Shown: positions 54,556 to 63,861 of the stretch, in pieces | Numbering within the stretch: the stretch's first letter is position 1 | Layout: every line of letters begins with the position of its first letter | Assembly: GCA_030710605.1 (NCBI GenBank) | Contig: CP092880.1 | Span: 4,496,909-4,560,908 of the forward strand | Length of the DNA: 64,000 bases | Source of the DNA: Cordylochernes scorpioides | Taxonomy: Eukaryota; Arthropoda; Arachnida; Pseudoscorpiones; Chernetidae | Reading direction: 5' to 3' | Translations under genes and position numbers: made by a program | Notes under the pieces: model-generated | What the model was told of the DNA's origin: nothing | Database searches by the model: none | Seen by the model: the letters and a program-made list of their open reading frames with translations, nothing else

Positions 54556-54690
54556 TCTACTGTTCTTAATGGGGTGAAAAATTGACGAAACTGCTGAGAG
54601 GATTCACCACTGATGAGTCAAGCCCTCCAAATATTTTACATCACATTAAGGATAGCAGAAAATGTGTTTTTGAATCAAGAAGTTGAATAT
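54556..54690 (-). repeat. Dispersed GGGAGGG-hairpin family, copy 4
   Basis: GACGAAACTGCTGAGAGGAT, then CACCACTGATGAGTCAAGCC, the reverse complement of the conserved block in 61190-61260. Here GAC and GTC replace GGC and GCC at the two sides. Confidence 0.65.
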
Positions 54691-54888
54691 TCTTTGAGTA
54701 TGAAACCTTGTAAAAAATAGGAACTTACCCTCTATTATTATTTTTTTTTTTTTTTTGCTTTGTCCTCTGTTTTTGCAAAAGTTGAATCTAGTTAGAACGA
54801 TGTATGTAAATTAGATGATTCTTTTGTTGCCTTAAATATGAGGTAATTAACTCTCTCTATATCTAGGAATGTTTAAAGTTTAATTTTA

Positions 54889-55215
54889 ACAACAACAACA
54901 ACAACAAAAAGCCTTTATTTAGGGTCACTGACCCTATACAGGATTCACCAGAGGTATGCATAAGAACAAAGCAGTGAGACAAAGGAAATAACGATATAAA
55001 CAGAAGAAAAAGAAAAAAAATAAGAGAAAGAGGGAAGCAAGAAAAACAACACAAAAAGAGTAGCAGTAAGAAAGTGAGGAGTGAGTGTCACTTGGCCTTC
55101 TTCTGAGATATGGACTTGTGGAAACCACAAAACGCCGTAGCAATATACTTATTCTGGGTCATATTGTTAATTATTGAAGGAAGTGAAGCACAGAGTTGCC
55201 CAGAGGGCATAAGGG
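54889..55215 (-). mobile_element. LINE 3' end with 13-bp target duplication
   Basis: AAGTTTAATTTTA at 54876-54888 and 55216-55228. The minus strand ends CCTGTATAGGGTCAGTGACC, then AATAAAGGCTTTTTGTTGTTG, the same tail type as the 14952-15468 LINE. The body has a long T-rich stretch giving three overlapping minus ORFs (61-69 codons), none conserved in frame. A sister copy is at 63380-63667. Confidence 0.85.
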
Positions 55216-55228
55216 AAGTTTAATTTTA

Positions 55229-55395
55229 TAAATCTGAGAGTTGTCTTCAAAAACGATCCAACAGTTTTATGTATAAAGGAAACATTCATGCTTAATGCCT
55301 TTCTTCAGTAATTGTAGATAACTGTGTGTAACACATCCATACATACAACCTAACGTTGCGGGAGGGTAATTTTCATGTAACTAAAAGTGCCACCT
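55229..55395. other. No recognised feature
   Basis: Short unassigned spacer. Confidence 0.4.
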
Positions 55396-56110
55396 CTCCC
55401 TTTAAAAAATGAATTAAAGCAATGTATTCGGTTTATTGCACCAGTATATAACGTAATGGTAGTGATATAGAATAAGCTACAACACACCAGTTTTGGCAAA
55501 TACAGACAAAAGTCTGTATTATAGACTGAAAATTGGCTCTGCCATTTTACCAGCTTAAAAACCTTTTAAACTCCGTCTTTGCTGGTCCCAAGCCCGGATG
55601 AAAAAAAGAGGAGAGGGAGCAGTAACAAGCTCACTAAAAAACCTGGGCTCAGCTGGCCCGGCTGATAGTACCCTGTAAGGGCTCCTGATCCAGGGATACA
55701 GGATAAGCAGTGTTTGTACTCCATGTTAGGAGCGGCTGCACATGGCGTCTGTTCCTCATGTCAGAGGTGGCCATTTCATATTGGAGCTAAGTCGGCCTGC
55801 CACTGAGTAGTGCTCCCAGTCTTAATGACAAAGGCAGACACATTCTACTTCACCCAGTCATGATGGTTGTCAAACAGACACTATCCAGGGTCACAACTTG
55901 ATATCCTATTATGATTGAGTGGAGATAAGAAAGAAGGAGAAGAAAAACCTTTTGGAAAATTCGACCGGTCATAACTCCTTTCGTAGGATGTCATGAAACC
56001 GAAGCTACCTCTGTACTGATGAGAGACAATGTCCGAATTCAAGATATACTCTTTGTATTTGTCTGAATTTTCCAAAATTGGTGTTCTGTCTCATTCATCG
56101 TCATCATCAT
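55396..56110. mobile_element. Penelope-like foldback, split by a LINE
   Basis: The left part (55475-55556) contains ACACCAGTTTTGGCAAATAC, inverse of the right-part TTTTCCAAAATTGGTGTTCT (56070-56090). The right part (55954-56100) has GTACTGATGAGAGACAATGT then CCGAATTC, a hammerhead copy with CTGATGA intact but GAAA changed to GAAT. Its sibling at 56528-56680 is intact. A LINE (55568-55942) separates the halves, and its target duplication restores a continuous element. Confidence 0.6.
55568..55942 (+). mobile_element. LINE 3' end with 11-bp target duplication
   Basis: AAAAACCTTTT at 55557-55567 and 55943-55953. The sequence runs from GCTGGTCCCAAGCCCGGATG to TATGATTGAGTGGAGATAAG and an AAGAAGGAGAAG tail. 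Same family as 52054-52331; non-coding 3' region only. Confidence 0.8.
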
Positions 56111-56228
56111 AATGTTCCGTATGAATACCATACTCATGCAACTTCATCTTGAATTTTGGTTTGAAACTTGCCCTGTCATTAAATTAAGAACCTTTTTAAT
56201 AAATTCGTCCGATTTCTATAACCTCGCT

Positions 56229-56527
56229 CTTTTTTTCTTATCCCTAATACACGTGGTACAGGCCATAATAATCATGGTGGGTAGAAGTAGGTGACTGCTT
56301 TTACTGTAAGTGAACCACATATCTACACATGTGAAAAGCAGTTTGACTTTGCAATTACAAATCTGCCCGTTTGGTTACTTGCAATCGCTGGTGGGGTTGG
56401 ACTTTTACAAGAATCGGGAGCCATTGGAGCATTTTCTTTTAAATCAGAAAAAAGTGCCCAATGCGGGAATCGAACCCGGGTCGTAGCGGTCGATAACCAA
56501 CGGTTTAGACCATCCTACCACCAACCC
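56229..56527 (-). mobile_element. Full-length tRNA-derived SINE
   Basis: On the minus strand: a tRNA-like head with GGTAGGATGGTCTAAACCG (A-box region) and GGGTTCGATTCCCGCATTGG (B-box), then AAAATGCTCCAATGGCTCCC, the body block (TCCAACCCCACCAGCGATTG), CTTTTCACATGTGTAGAT, GTAAAAGCAGTCACCTACTT, ACCATGATTATTATGGCC and a short A-rich tail. About 300 bp; promoter boxes suggest RNA polymerase III transcription. At least ten fragments elsewhere in the window derive from it. Confidence 0.85.
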
Positions 56528-56690
56528 TCTGGTAGGATGTTATGAAATCGAAGCTGCCCCTATACTGATGAGGGCCATAGGCCTGAAACCATGGTATATA
56601 GGTTGTTGGTTTTTGTCTAAATTTGCCTAAACTGGTGTTGTAGCTCATTGCGTAACTTCATCATAAAGTTTTATACTGGACTGATAAACC
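56528..56690 (+). mobile_element. Penelope-like copy carrying an intact hammerhead
   Basis: GGTAGGATGTTATGAAATCG, the hammerhead, then TTTTTGTCTAAATTTGCC and AAACTGGTGTTGTAGCTC, colinear with 55983-56100. It directly abuts the SINE head at 56527. Confidence 0.6.
56559..56602 (+). ncRNA. Hammerhead ribozyme, complete core
   Basis: Stem I CCTATA pairs exactly with TATAGG (56559-56564 with 56597-56602). Core CTGATGA 56565-56571. Stem II GGGCC/GGCCT with loop ATA (G-U closing plus four Watson-Crick pairs). GAAA 56585-56588. Stem III is CCATGG, self-complementary, so it would pair in a dimer. The cleavage site is after T-A at 56595-56596 (UA, allowed as UH). All invariant positions are present. 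Predicted function: self-cleavage of the element transcript. Confidence 0.85.
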
Positions 56691-56849
56691 AAAAATACAT
56701 TGACTTAATTCTGAAGAGAAAGATTCCACTTTTGGTATGATGATATTTGAAGACGATATGTTTATAAATTGAAATTAAAATTTGCATAATATATTTTGCA
56801 TATTCAAAATTTGCATAATTTAAACGATATAAATTTAACACAAGTTTCT

Positions 56850-57104
56850 GGGGGTCGATGGAAGGATGGTCTAAACCGTTGGTTTTCGACCGCTACGAAC
56901 CGGGATCAAATCCCGCATTGGGCATATTTTTTTCGGATTTAAAAAAAAAAATGCTCCAATGGCCCCTGATTCTTGTGAAAATCCAACCCTACCAGCGAGT
57001 GCAAGTAATCAAATGGGTCTCTGGCACATTTATAAGTGCAAAGTTGAACTGCTTTTCACATGTGTAGACATGTGGTGTACTTACAGTAAAAGCAGTCGTC
57101 TATA
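56850..57104 (+). mobile_element. tRNA-derived SINE, 3' end lost
   Basis: Head GAAGGATGGTCTAAACCGTT and GGGATCAAATCCCGCATTGG (B-box mutated at two positions), body to GTAAAAGCAGTCGTC, then it stops where the MITE 57109-57234 begins. The missing tail suggests insertion plus deletion at that point. Confidence 0.8.
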
Positions 57105-57108
57105 TGAT

Positions 57109-57234
57109 ATAGGTACAACAACCAGTTTTATTTGTTTCCCAACTTTTCACTGACTCTGTCACTCAGGGAAATGTCAGAATGACAGCGAGTTACTAAAAGT
57201 TCGGGAATAAAATAAAACTGGTTGTTGTACCTAT
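57109..57234. mobile_element. Short MITE with about 40-bp inverted arms
   Basis: ATAGGTACAACAACCAGTTT is mirrored at the right by AAACTGGTTGTTGTACCTAT; arms extend through AACTTTT/AAAAGTT. Loop about 45 bp. It is wedged exactly between a SINE and the 3' terminus of a Helitron-like copy. Confidence 0.8.
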
Positions 57235-57235
57235 A

Positions 57236-57662
57236 CTAGCCGAATGACCCGGGCAACGCCCGTGTTTTACCCCCGATTGAATGTTTTGATTCAAATACTA
57301 TTTGTTACAATTATAAATTGGCGCCTTAAATAAATGCATATGTTAGTTAATAACTATAGCCTATATGCTTTATCTGTCTATGTACTGTTGGCTTCCGTAG
57401 GCGTCTCTTACAGGGAAAAAGAAAGAGAGGATTCCATTTGGTTATTAACTAATATATGCATTTATTTAAGGAGCGACCCGCTCCAACACAATAATTACAT
57501 AAACGAAAAGGCGAGTGGGGGGGGGGGGCAAAGGTGGCGTGACCGTAGCCAACCAATAGGAGGGCGCCATTCCAAAAAAAAAGCAAACGGTGACAGAGAT
57601 GAAAACTGATGACTGATTGTTGATTAGGAGATGAGGAATGACGCTCGTAACTGTATATAGAA
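57236..57662 (-). mobile_element. Helitron-like non-autonomous element, copy 3
   Basis: In reverse orientation: CTAG end, hairpin CGGGCAACGCCCG, through the poly-G tract (57520-57528) to GACGCTCGTAACTGTATATA then GAA. Preceding A at 57235 corresponds to the conserved host T on the other strand. Confidence 0.65.
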
Positions 57663-57664
57663 TT

Positions 57665-58445
57665 CTTTTCCGACGGAGGACTACTTACTATCAAACCTCC
57701 CTTTGAAAATTAAACGATTTATAGCCCATCAAAGGATTCTATTTGAAAAAGTAAAAATATAAATCAGGTAAAAAGTTTATTTTTAATTTAAATTTGCAAG
57801 CTTTCAAGCAAATATACTGCTCTTCAACGAGCTGATATTCTATGTACAATATCTAAATTATTCAGTATATATATTATTTAGAGATTATACATAGAATATC
57901 AGCCCGTTGAAGAGCAGTATATTTGCTCGAAAACTTGCAAATTTAAATTTAAAAGAAACTTTTTAACTGATATTTATTTTTATTTTTTTAAAGAATTTCT
58001 GGATAACTATTGATCACATAAAGGATTCTATGGCTATTTTTCCCCGAGGATATCACAGGATTTTGGAACAGCGACCCTTTAAATTGCTACTTCTGCAATG
58101 CTGTCATCAAAGACAATTTGGTCCATTATCTATTCCATTGCCCATTTTTACAGGAAAAGAAGCTGGAAATTCACGAAATTTCGGGGCTAACTCACTACAA
58201 TGAACAACATGTATATAAAATGTTTACTACTCTCCTGTTGGATAAAACATTTGTTTATAAATATTTTAAATTTTTCAAGGCGATTGATAAAATGAGGGAA
58301 GAAGTGCTCAACTCCACAGACAACGGCTGATTGCTCCCCCTCCCCTCTAAATTGCTTTTCCTTCTCATTCATGTACATATATAACCTTTTAGGGGAATTC
58401 CCTTGTAAGACAATAGTGTCTTAATGAATGTTGTTGTTATTGTAT
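57665..58445 (+). pseudogene. LINE ORF2 C-terminus, split by a foldback insertion
   Basis: The first part (57665-57742) reads EDYLLSNLPLKIKRFIAHQ, colinear with EEYFLSELPFPVIRLIAQF at 15062. After the 57743-58019 insertion it resumes and shows CYFCNAVIKDNLVHYLFHCP (about 58095-58150), the finger module also seen at 15180, through to a stop at 58328. The tail is GTTGTTGTTATTG. It is a diverged sister of the 14952-15468 LINE. The reading frame shifts between parts, so it is a dead fragment. Confidence 0.7.
57743..58019. mobile_element. Foldback Penelope-like insertion, 12-bp target duplication
   Basis: AAAGGATTCTAT at 57731-57742 and 58020-58031. The arms (57775-57868 and 57885-57975) are mirrored through AATTTAAATTTGCAAG. 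The plus copy reads CCGTTGAAGAGCAGTATATT then TGCTCGAAAACTTGC: stem II GAGCA/TGCTC and GAAAAC, with the CTGATGA core decayed. It interrupts a LINE fragment, giving a clear empty-site comparison. Confidence 0.7.
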
Positions 58446-58560
58446 ATTCTTTTCCAAAAGGTTATCAGTAAGGATTTTTTTATTTTAAAAAAGCGACCTT
58501 TCGAGCCAACGACGCTCTTATACTGACTTATCAAAGTTATGTGAAAAAATACAAAATGTT
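58446..58560 (-). repeat. Single-arm hammerhead-like repeat
   Basis: The minus strand contains GTATAAGAGCGTCGTTGGCT then CGAAAGGTCGC: stem II GAGC/GCTC and GAAA, core otherwise decayed. Probably another member of the foldback group. Confidence 0.45.
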
Positions 58561-58764
58561 TATAAAAATATCTCAAATTTGTATATACAAAAGATACTGA
58601 GTGTTATTAAATATCTTTTTAATGTTTTGATATCAAATCGGGACTGTTCACCATCGTGCGTGTGCAGGTCAACGTTTGATTTGCATAAATAATCGACATT
58701 CCTTCTCATTGCTTTGATAAGCCGGTAGAAAAGTATCTTTTTCACAATTATAAATATTATTGTA

Positions 58765-59018
58765 TAAACGACATTTGAAAATTATCCCGCATGTGTTTCT
58801 TTTGAACGAAAAATCTAAATGTATTTTAAGGATAAATAACGATTATTTCTAACCTTAGAAATGAAGTATGAAAGTACACTGGACACTTTTATTTTTCCGT
58901 TTATCATTACTCTTCATAATTCATCCTTTATCCCTAAGGTTAGAAATGATCGTTATTTCTCCTTAAAATAAATTTAGATTTTTCGTTCAAAAGAAACACA
59001 TGCGGGATAATTTTCAAA
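58765..59018. mobile_element. Long-TIR MITE, second full copy
   Basis: ATAAACGACATTTGAAAATT, CCGCATGTGTTTCTTTTGAA and the mirrored right arm ending CATGCGGGATAATTTTCAAA. Same family as 266-453 and 44718-45127; small deletion at the centre. Confidence 0.8.
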
Positions 59019-59233
59019 AATATTATTATTGTAAATTTTTATTAATAGCTTCTATTTAGGCAAAATATGTTACTTTAACATAAATAAACAGCCTCATGTA
59101 GCTTGAGGAACTACACTACTATGCGACTTGATTTACATCAATGTAAATAATTAATAAGTTACTTTAGAATATAACTCATTGTAAATAGCTCAACTTGATC
59201 AACTTTCTCTCTCCACGATACTAATTATTTCAG
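59019..59233. other. No recognised feature
   Basis: AT-rich spacer. Confidence 0.4.
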
Positions 59234-59434
59234 TTTTTTTTTTGTTTATCCCTAGTACACATGGTACAGGCCATGATAATCATGGTGGGTAGAAGTAGGC
59301 GACTGCTTTTACTGTAAGTGCACCACATGGTCTACACATGTGAAAAGCAGTTCGACTTTGCACTTACAAATATGCCAGAGCCCCGTTTGGTTACTTGCAC
59401 TCGCTGGTGGGGTTGGACTTTTACAAGAATCGAT
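59234..59434 (-). mobile_element. SINE body, 5'-truncated
   Basis: Reverse-complement copy close to consensus (CCATGATAATCATGGTGGGT, CCAGAGCCCCGTTTGGTTAC, GGTGGGGTTGGACTTTTACA). The poly-T start at 59234 is its tail. Head absent. Confidence 0.8.
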
Positions 59435-59557
59435 TCAAATATATTTCTTTTCTTTCAATGTTTAGTTTACCTTTAAAATACAAGTCTCCCCAAGAAGGAC
59501 ATAGCACTCTAAGTCTAAATAAAAGTCAAAGAAACAATCGTGGTATAATACGTTCAT

Positions 59558-59730
59558 CATAAAGATAGAGGCTGCTTGGCCGGCATTCATAGTTCTTCAA
59601 ATTAAAGATACTTCAGCCAGTAAATCTTTTTATTGTCTCGACGTTTCGACAAAAATCTTTTGTCCTTGTCAGGAGAAAACGTCGAGGTAATAAAATGATT
59701 TACTTGGCCGAAGTATCTTTATTTTCAAAC
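59558..59730. mobile_element. Foldback Penelope-like insertion, 13-bp target duplication
   Basis: ATAATACGTTCAT (59545-59557) versus ATAATACTTTCAT (59731-59743). It begins ATAAAGATAGAGGCTGCTTG, shared with 18075-18105, and contains (minus) CCTGACAAGGACAAAAG...TTTTTGTCGAAACGTCGAG. The second arm is shortened. Same family as 17827-18107. Confidence 0.65.
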
Positions 59731-59759
59731 ATAATACTTTCATTTATTATATTGTAGGG

Positions 59760-59900
59760 TAGAAATCAAGTCTTTGTATATCTGGAGATGTGAAAGTATT
59801 TATTGATGACGTCACGGCGACTAGTCGACAATTATTAACAAATTAACCAAACTATCTACAGCTAGAGAATCTTGAACAAGCAAGCAACGAAATATTTGTA
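59760..59900 (+). repeat. Fragment shared, inverted, with 3830-3975
   Basis: AAGTCTTTGTATATCTGGAG, TATTGATGACGTCACGG and ATCTACAGCTAGAGAATC mirror the interior of the mariner-like element at 3720-4155. Likely the remnant of the same element's interior. Confidence 0.5.
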
Positions 59901-59971
59901 AGATGATTTTACAAATACAGAGTAATATATATTTTTATAGTAAAAACTTAAAACTCTTCCGGTGTACAACT

Positions 59972-60148
59972 TATGAATAAACGTATCATTAAATGGAAGA
60001 TAGGTATCTTTTATTTGTAAACGTTACGAGCTTTCGGGCAAACGCCCTTCTACAGGTTTGACCCTCGTAGAAGGGCGTTTGCCCGAAAGCTCGTAACGTT
60101 TACAAATAAAAGATACCTATCTTCCATTTAATGATACGTTTATTCATA
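59972..60148. mobile_element. Near-perfect foldback with hammerhead-like tips
   Basis: Arms of about 80 bp are exact mirrors through ATGAATAAACGTATCATT, AGATAGGTATCTTTTATTTG and GTTACGAGCTTTCGGGCAAA. The tip (minus 60020-60054; plus 60066-60098) reads GTAGAAGGGCGTTTGCCCGA then AAGCTCG: stem II GGGC/GCCC and GAAA, with CTGATGA replaced by CTGTAGA or TCGTAGA. Loop about 14 bp. Arm identity suggests a young insertion or hairpin-mediated synthesis. Confidence 0.7.
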
Positions 60149-60579
60149 AATATATTTTTATAATCTGTTGAATATTTTAATTAAATAATAAATTATTTCT
60201 TCGCTACAATATATAAATGGTGAGTTATAGCCTTAGAATTACTTTAGGTACTGTTGAATAGAAACGATAATAGAATGAAGTATCGTATTTCTAGCGAAAG
60301 TTAAACAGAATGTTGTGATGCCATGATACTGATGATTTCATCAAAATGAGAACAAGATGTGACGTTCAGCCAGCTGTGCAGCTGTCACTTGGGGTTTGGA
60401 TAGCTCGCTGTCACATCTCTTCGATGGAAGGTAAGTACCTGTCGTACATCGTATAGAAGAATTGTCAATTTGTTTACAAAATTTTGGCAATATTACCCCA
60501 ATATGCTACATACTATAAGACGATACTGTAAACACAAGCTTTCACAGATATAAAAGCATTTATACTTGGAATTTATACT
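60149..60579. other. No recognised feature
   Basis: Mixed sequence with CAGCCAGCTGTGCAGCTGTC near 60370. No ORF of note. Confidence 0.45.
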
Positions 60580-60582
60580 CAT

Positions 60583-61090
60583 GGAAAAACTTAAGAAAGT
60601 TTTACCTTTTAGCATGTATATCGGGATTCAGACAATAACTCTGAAAGATACACTCATAGACAAAACTTAAGGAATTTGTACCTTTTAGCATGTATATCGG
60701 GATTCAGACAATAACTCTGAAAGATACACTCATGGACAAAACTTAAGGAAGTTATACATTTTAGCATGTATATCGGAATTCAGACAATAACTCTGAAAGA
60801 TACACTCATGGACAAAACTTAAGGAAGTTGTACCTTTTAGCATGTATATCGGGATTCAGACGATAACTCTGAAAGATACACTCATGGACAAAACTTAAGG
60901 AAGTTGTACCTTTTAGCATGTATATCAGGATTCAGACAATAACTCTGAAAGATATTTGATACACTGTAATCTTTATTGAAGATATACGAGATAACCAAGT
61001 GTGAACAAAATTGCCTCTGTCTTCTTAAAAAATAGACGACAGACGATATCAAAGACTTAACACTTCCTTAAGTTTTGTGTGTGAGTATAT
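60583..61090 (+). mobile_element. ACTCATGG-family element, complete
   Basis: Five 76-bp arm units, then the core (ACACTGTAATCTTTATTGAA), TTGCCTCTGTCTTCTTAAAA and an inverted right end CACTTCCTTAAGTTTTGTGT ending GAGTATA. This copy shows the whole layout: amplified left arm, unique core, single short right end. Confidence 0.8.
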
Positions 61091-61129
61091 ACAAACTAAT
61101 TTTATAACAAGGTACATTGAATATCTACA

Positions 61130-61345
61130 AACGAAAACACCAAATTCGAATGTTTATTTTCACAAATAAATCAAACTTCTACTGCCCTTACTGCGATTCA
61201 AAATATATTGGGAGGGCTTGGCTCATCAGTGGTGAATTCTCCCAGCGGTTTCGCCAATTTAATCTACCAGACCGCTTCTTTAGAGCTCTAATACTGTATT
61301 GGATCATTCTGCTTTTATATGCAACACTGAAAGAATGTAATCTTA
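61130..61345 (+). repeat. Dispersed GGGAGGG-hairpin family, copy 5
   Basis: TTCTACTGCCCTTACTGCGA, then GGGAGGGCTTGGCTCATCAG, TCTCCCAGCGGTTTCGCCAA and CTAATACTGTATTGGATCAT. The GGGAGGG/CTCCC pair can form a stem around the conserved TCATCAGTGG loop. An 81-codon ORF spans it but is not conserved between copies. Confidence 0.7.
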
Positions 61346-61454
61346 GAACATTGAATATCTGACTTTTATTAATATCATACCAGTGATCGAAACTAGCCAA
61401 GAGAAGAGCTTTTATTACCTAAAAATTCGCTCGATTTTCAACTTTTAATAAAGA

Positions 61455-61965
61455 ATCCATCGCCATGATGCATTTGCGTGCCATCTGTTATCAGAAATAC
61501 AAACTATTTTTGACGCGTTAGTTTCTTTTTGTATTTAAACAATTTTACATAATCTAATTGATGTAAATAATTATATGTAAATAATCTATGTCAGGATTAG
61601 AATGACGAATCCTGTATGGGACTTTGATTCCAGTAAAAGGCTTGTTGCTGCTGTTGTATATAGTCACAGTGTAGAAAATACTATACTATACCTACTATAT
61701 ATATATATATATATAGTAGGTATAGTATAGTATTTTCTATATATATACATATAGGTTTCTCTCTGTATTCTTAGTTCTCTTCTCTTCAATTACTCTGTAA
61801 ACTGACGAATCCTTTATAGGACGAGAGGTCCTCAATAAAGGCTTTTGTTGTTGTATTTAAACAATTTTTTCTTACGTCTTTATTACAATGATAAAAATAA
61901 TAGGTGGGCCTGACTCATCAGTGGTAAACCCTCCCAGCAGGTTTCTCTAATTTAATCTTATTTGT
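61455..61965 (+). repeat. Dispersed repeat copy 6, split by a LINE
   Basis: Left: GATGCATTTGCGTGCCATCT, GACGCGTTAGTTTC; right: GGGCCTGACTCATCAGTGGT. It is colinear with 2435-2575 once the LINE insert at 61547-61850 is removed. Confidence 0.65.
61547..61850 (+). mobile_element. LINE 3' end with 18-bp target duplication
   Basis: TTGTATTTAAACAATTTT at 61529-61546 and 61851-61868. Two LINE-type 3' motifs occur inside: GACGAATCCTGTATGGGACT (61609) and GACGAATCCTTTATAGGACG then TCAATAAAGGCTTTTG (61803-61848). A 65-bp AT palindrome (61673-61737, centred on a TATATA run) lies between them. Two tails suggest an insertion into a LINE tail or tandem ends. Confidence 0.75.
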
Positions 61966-62767
61966 CATTTATTACTGTTATAATGTGTCAAAGATACTAG
62001 AGGTGACAACCACTCATTGTCTGGCTGAAAAGAATATTTTTTTACAGAAAGGAGTATTTACATATTGGAAGATTTCCATGGATTTGCATAGAGTTAAAAG
62101 AATAAACAATATTTACATATGAAAGAAAATAGTTAATCATATCAAACGGACAAAATGCATAGTATATGATAATTTGCCATATATCATAACAATTAATAAT
62201 ACTCATATTAATATTGTTGCATCATAGCTAATGTACCTATATCATTTTAATTTGTAATATTATTTTTCATATATTTTAAATTCAAATTTATATTTTATAT
62301 TTATTTATTTTATTAAAGAGAATATATGCATTATAAACAGAATATATGTATTATAGAATCACCATTTGTATTTTGGTACACTGTGTGACTTCACCGCTCT
62401 CTTTGATGTGAGAAATAAATAAATTATTCTGGAGGCTACTTAAAGTTATCTCATTATTCGCTTATATAAATTTGTAGGATGGTTGAAACACGCTCTGGTA
62501 AGATGCAAGACCCGGCACAGGAGAGAATCAAGGTTGAAGAGTCTGCCAAGCCGCAACCTGGTGCAACAATATTGTGTTTAAAAATACGTTTACCTGCAAT
62601 TTGAGGAAGAGAATTGCTTGAAGCCTTTTATGTATTCATAATTGTATGCATCTCTACTGTTATCAAAGCTTATGTTCATAGTTCAATCAAAATACCTTTT
62701 TCGAGAGTCTAGCTTCATGATCTGTATAAAATTAAAACAGCCAAATTCAATTTTATAGCGGTTTTTT
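61966..62767. other. No recognised feature
   Basis: 800 bp of AT-rich sequence. GAATATATG(C/T)ATTATA is repeated near 62320-62355. GAGAGAATCAAGGTTGAAGA around 62520 is less AT-rich but has no long ORF. Confidence 0.5.
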
Positions 62768-62838
62768 TTTTCTTATCTTTAGGACACGTGGTACAGGCCA
62801 TGATAATCATGGTGGGTAGAGGTAGGCGACTGCTTTTT
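62763..62838 (-). mobile_element. Very short SINE insertion with 12-bp target duplication
   Basis: TTTTATAGCGGT flanks it at 62752-62763 and after GCGACTGCTTTTTATAGCGG. Only the last 70 bp of the SINE (ACCATGATTATCATGGCC) plus its tail were inserted. Confidence 0.75.
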
Positions 62839-62879
62839 ATAGCGGTATGCATACAGCAGCGGAAGCTTTAAAGCACAAA

Positions 62880-63250
62880 TGTTTCTTTTAAACATAAAAA
62901 ACGTCTACTGTCCTTACTGCAATGAAAAATATATTTGTAGGTTTGGTTCATCAGTGGTGAACCCTCCCAGCGGTTTCGCCAATTTAATCCACCAGTCCGC
63001 TTCTTAGAGCTTTAATACTGTATTGGACGATTCTGTTTATATATGCTACAATGAGTGCAAAGTCAAACTGCTTTTCACATGTGTAGACATGTGGTGCACT
63101 TACAGTAAAAGCAGTCGCCTACTTCTACCCACCATGATTATCATGGCCTGTACCACATGTACTAGGGATAAGCAAAAAAAATGCTTCAATGAAGAGTGGA
63201 ATCTTAGAAATGGTATTCAAGTAAACTATGGACATAAGCTTTTAGAACAG
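62880..63250 (+). repeat. Dispersed repeat copy 7, split by a SINE
   Basis: GTCTACTGTCCTTACTGCAA, GGTTTGGTTCATCAGTGGTG, AACCCTCCCAGCGGTTTCGC and CTTTAATACTGTATTGGACG; it resumes after the SINE at GAGTGGAATCTTAGAAATGG, colinear with 44050-44090. Confidence 0.65.
63050..63183 (+). mobile_element. SINE 3' half
   Basis: GAGTGCAAAGTCAAACTGCT through TACCACATGTACTAGGGATA and AGCAAAAAAAA. Short duplication ACAATGA/TCAATGA at the borders. 5'-truncated. Confidence 0.75.
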
Positions 63251-63379
63251 TAGAATTATATATAAATGAATATAGTTTCGAATATCATTAGTATTTGGAA
63301 GTTTGCTTGGAAAATATAGTGTTAAAGATACAAGTTATTTTTATTTAAATTCCGACGTTAGTTGAAGATAATATTCAAA

Positions 63380-63667
63380 ACAACAACAACAAAAAAGCCT
63401 TTATTTAGGGTCACTGACCCTATACAGGATTCACCAGAGGTATGCATAAGAACAAAGCAGTGAGACAACGGAAATAGCGATATATACAGAGTAAAAAGAG
63501 AAAGAAAAAAAAAACAAGAAAAGGAAAAAAAAATAATAATAAGAAAGAGGGAAGCAAGAAATCAACACAAAAAGAGTAGCAGTAAGAAAGTGAGGAGTGA
63601 GTATCACTTGGCCTTCTTCTGAGATATGGACTTGTGGAAACCATAAAACGCCGTAGCAATATACTTA
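63380..63667 (-). mobile_element. LINE 3' end with 18-bp target duplication
   Basis: TTGAAGATAATATTCAAA at 63362-63379 and 63668-63685. The minus strand ends CCTGTATAGGGTCAGTGACC, AATAAAGGCTTTTTTGTTGTT. It is truncated at nearly the same internal point as 54889-55215 (CGCCGTAGCAATATACTTATT shared), though that copy is longer upstream. Purine/T-rich body, no conserved ORF. Confidence 0.85.
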
Positions 63668-63687
63668 TTGAAGATAATATTCAAATA

Positions 63688-63859
63688 CAGTAGAACTTGG
63701 ATAATTCGAACTTCTTAATTCGAAAACCTCTTTAATTTGAATATTTATCTTGGTCCCTAGAATTTGAAATAAATAAAATTTCCGTTTTTAATTCGAATTT
63801 TTGGATAATTCGAATTTTTTTTATGGTCCCTTGGGGTTCGAATTATCCAAGTTCGACTG
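63688..63859. mobile_element. pogo/Tigger-type MITE (TTCGAA-rich)
   Basis: CAGTAGAACTTGGATAATTC and the inverse GAATTATCCAAGTTCGACTG, TA at 63686-63687 and 63860-63861. The CAGT(C/A)GAAC...ATAATTCGAA end is a typical Tigger-like terminus. 172 bp; starts directly after the LINE target duplication. Confidence 0.85.
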
Positions 63860-63861
63860 TA

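Noticed and set aside
61117-61362. Zinc-finger-like reading FYCPYC in the dispersed repeat
   Set aside because: Spacing does not fit C2H2 fingers and stops differ between copies; non-coding repeat is simpler.
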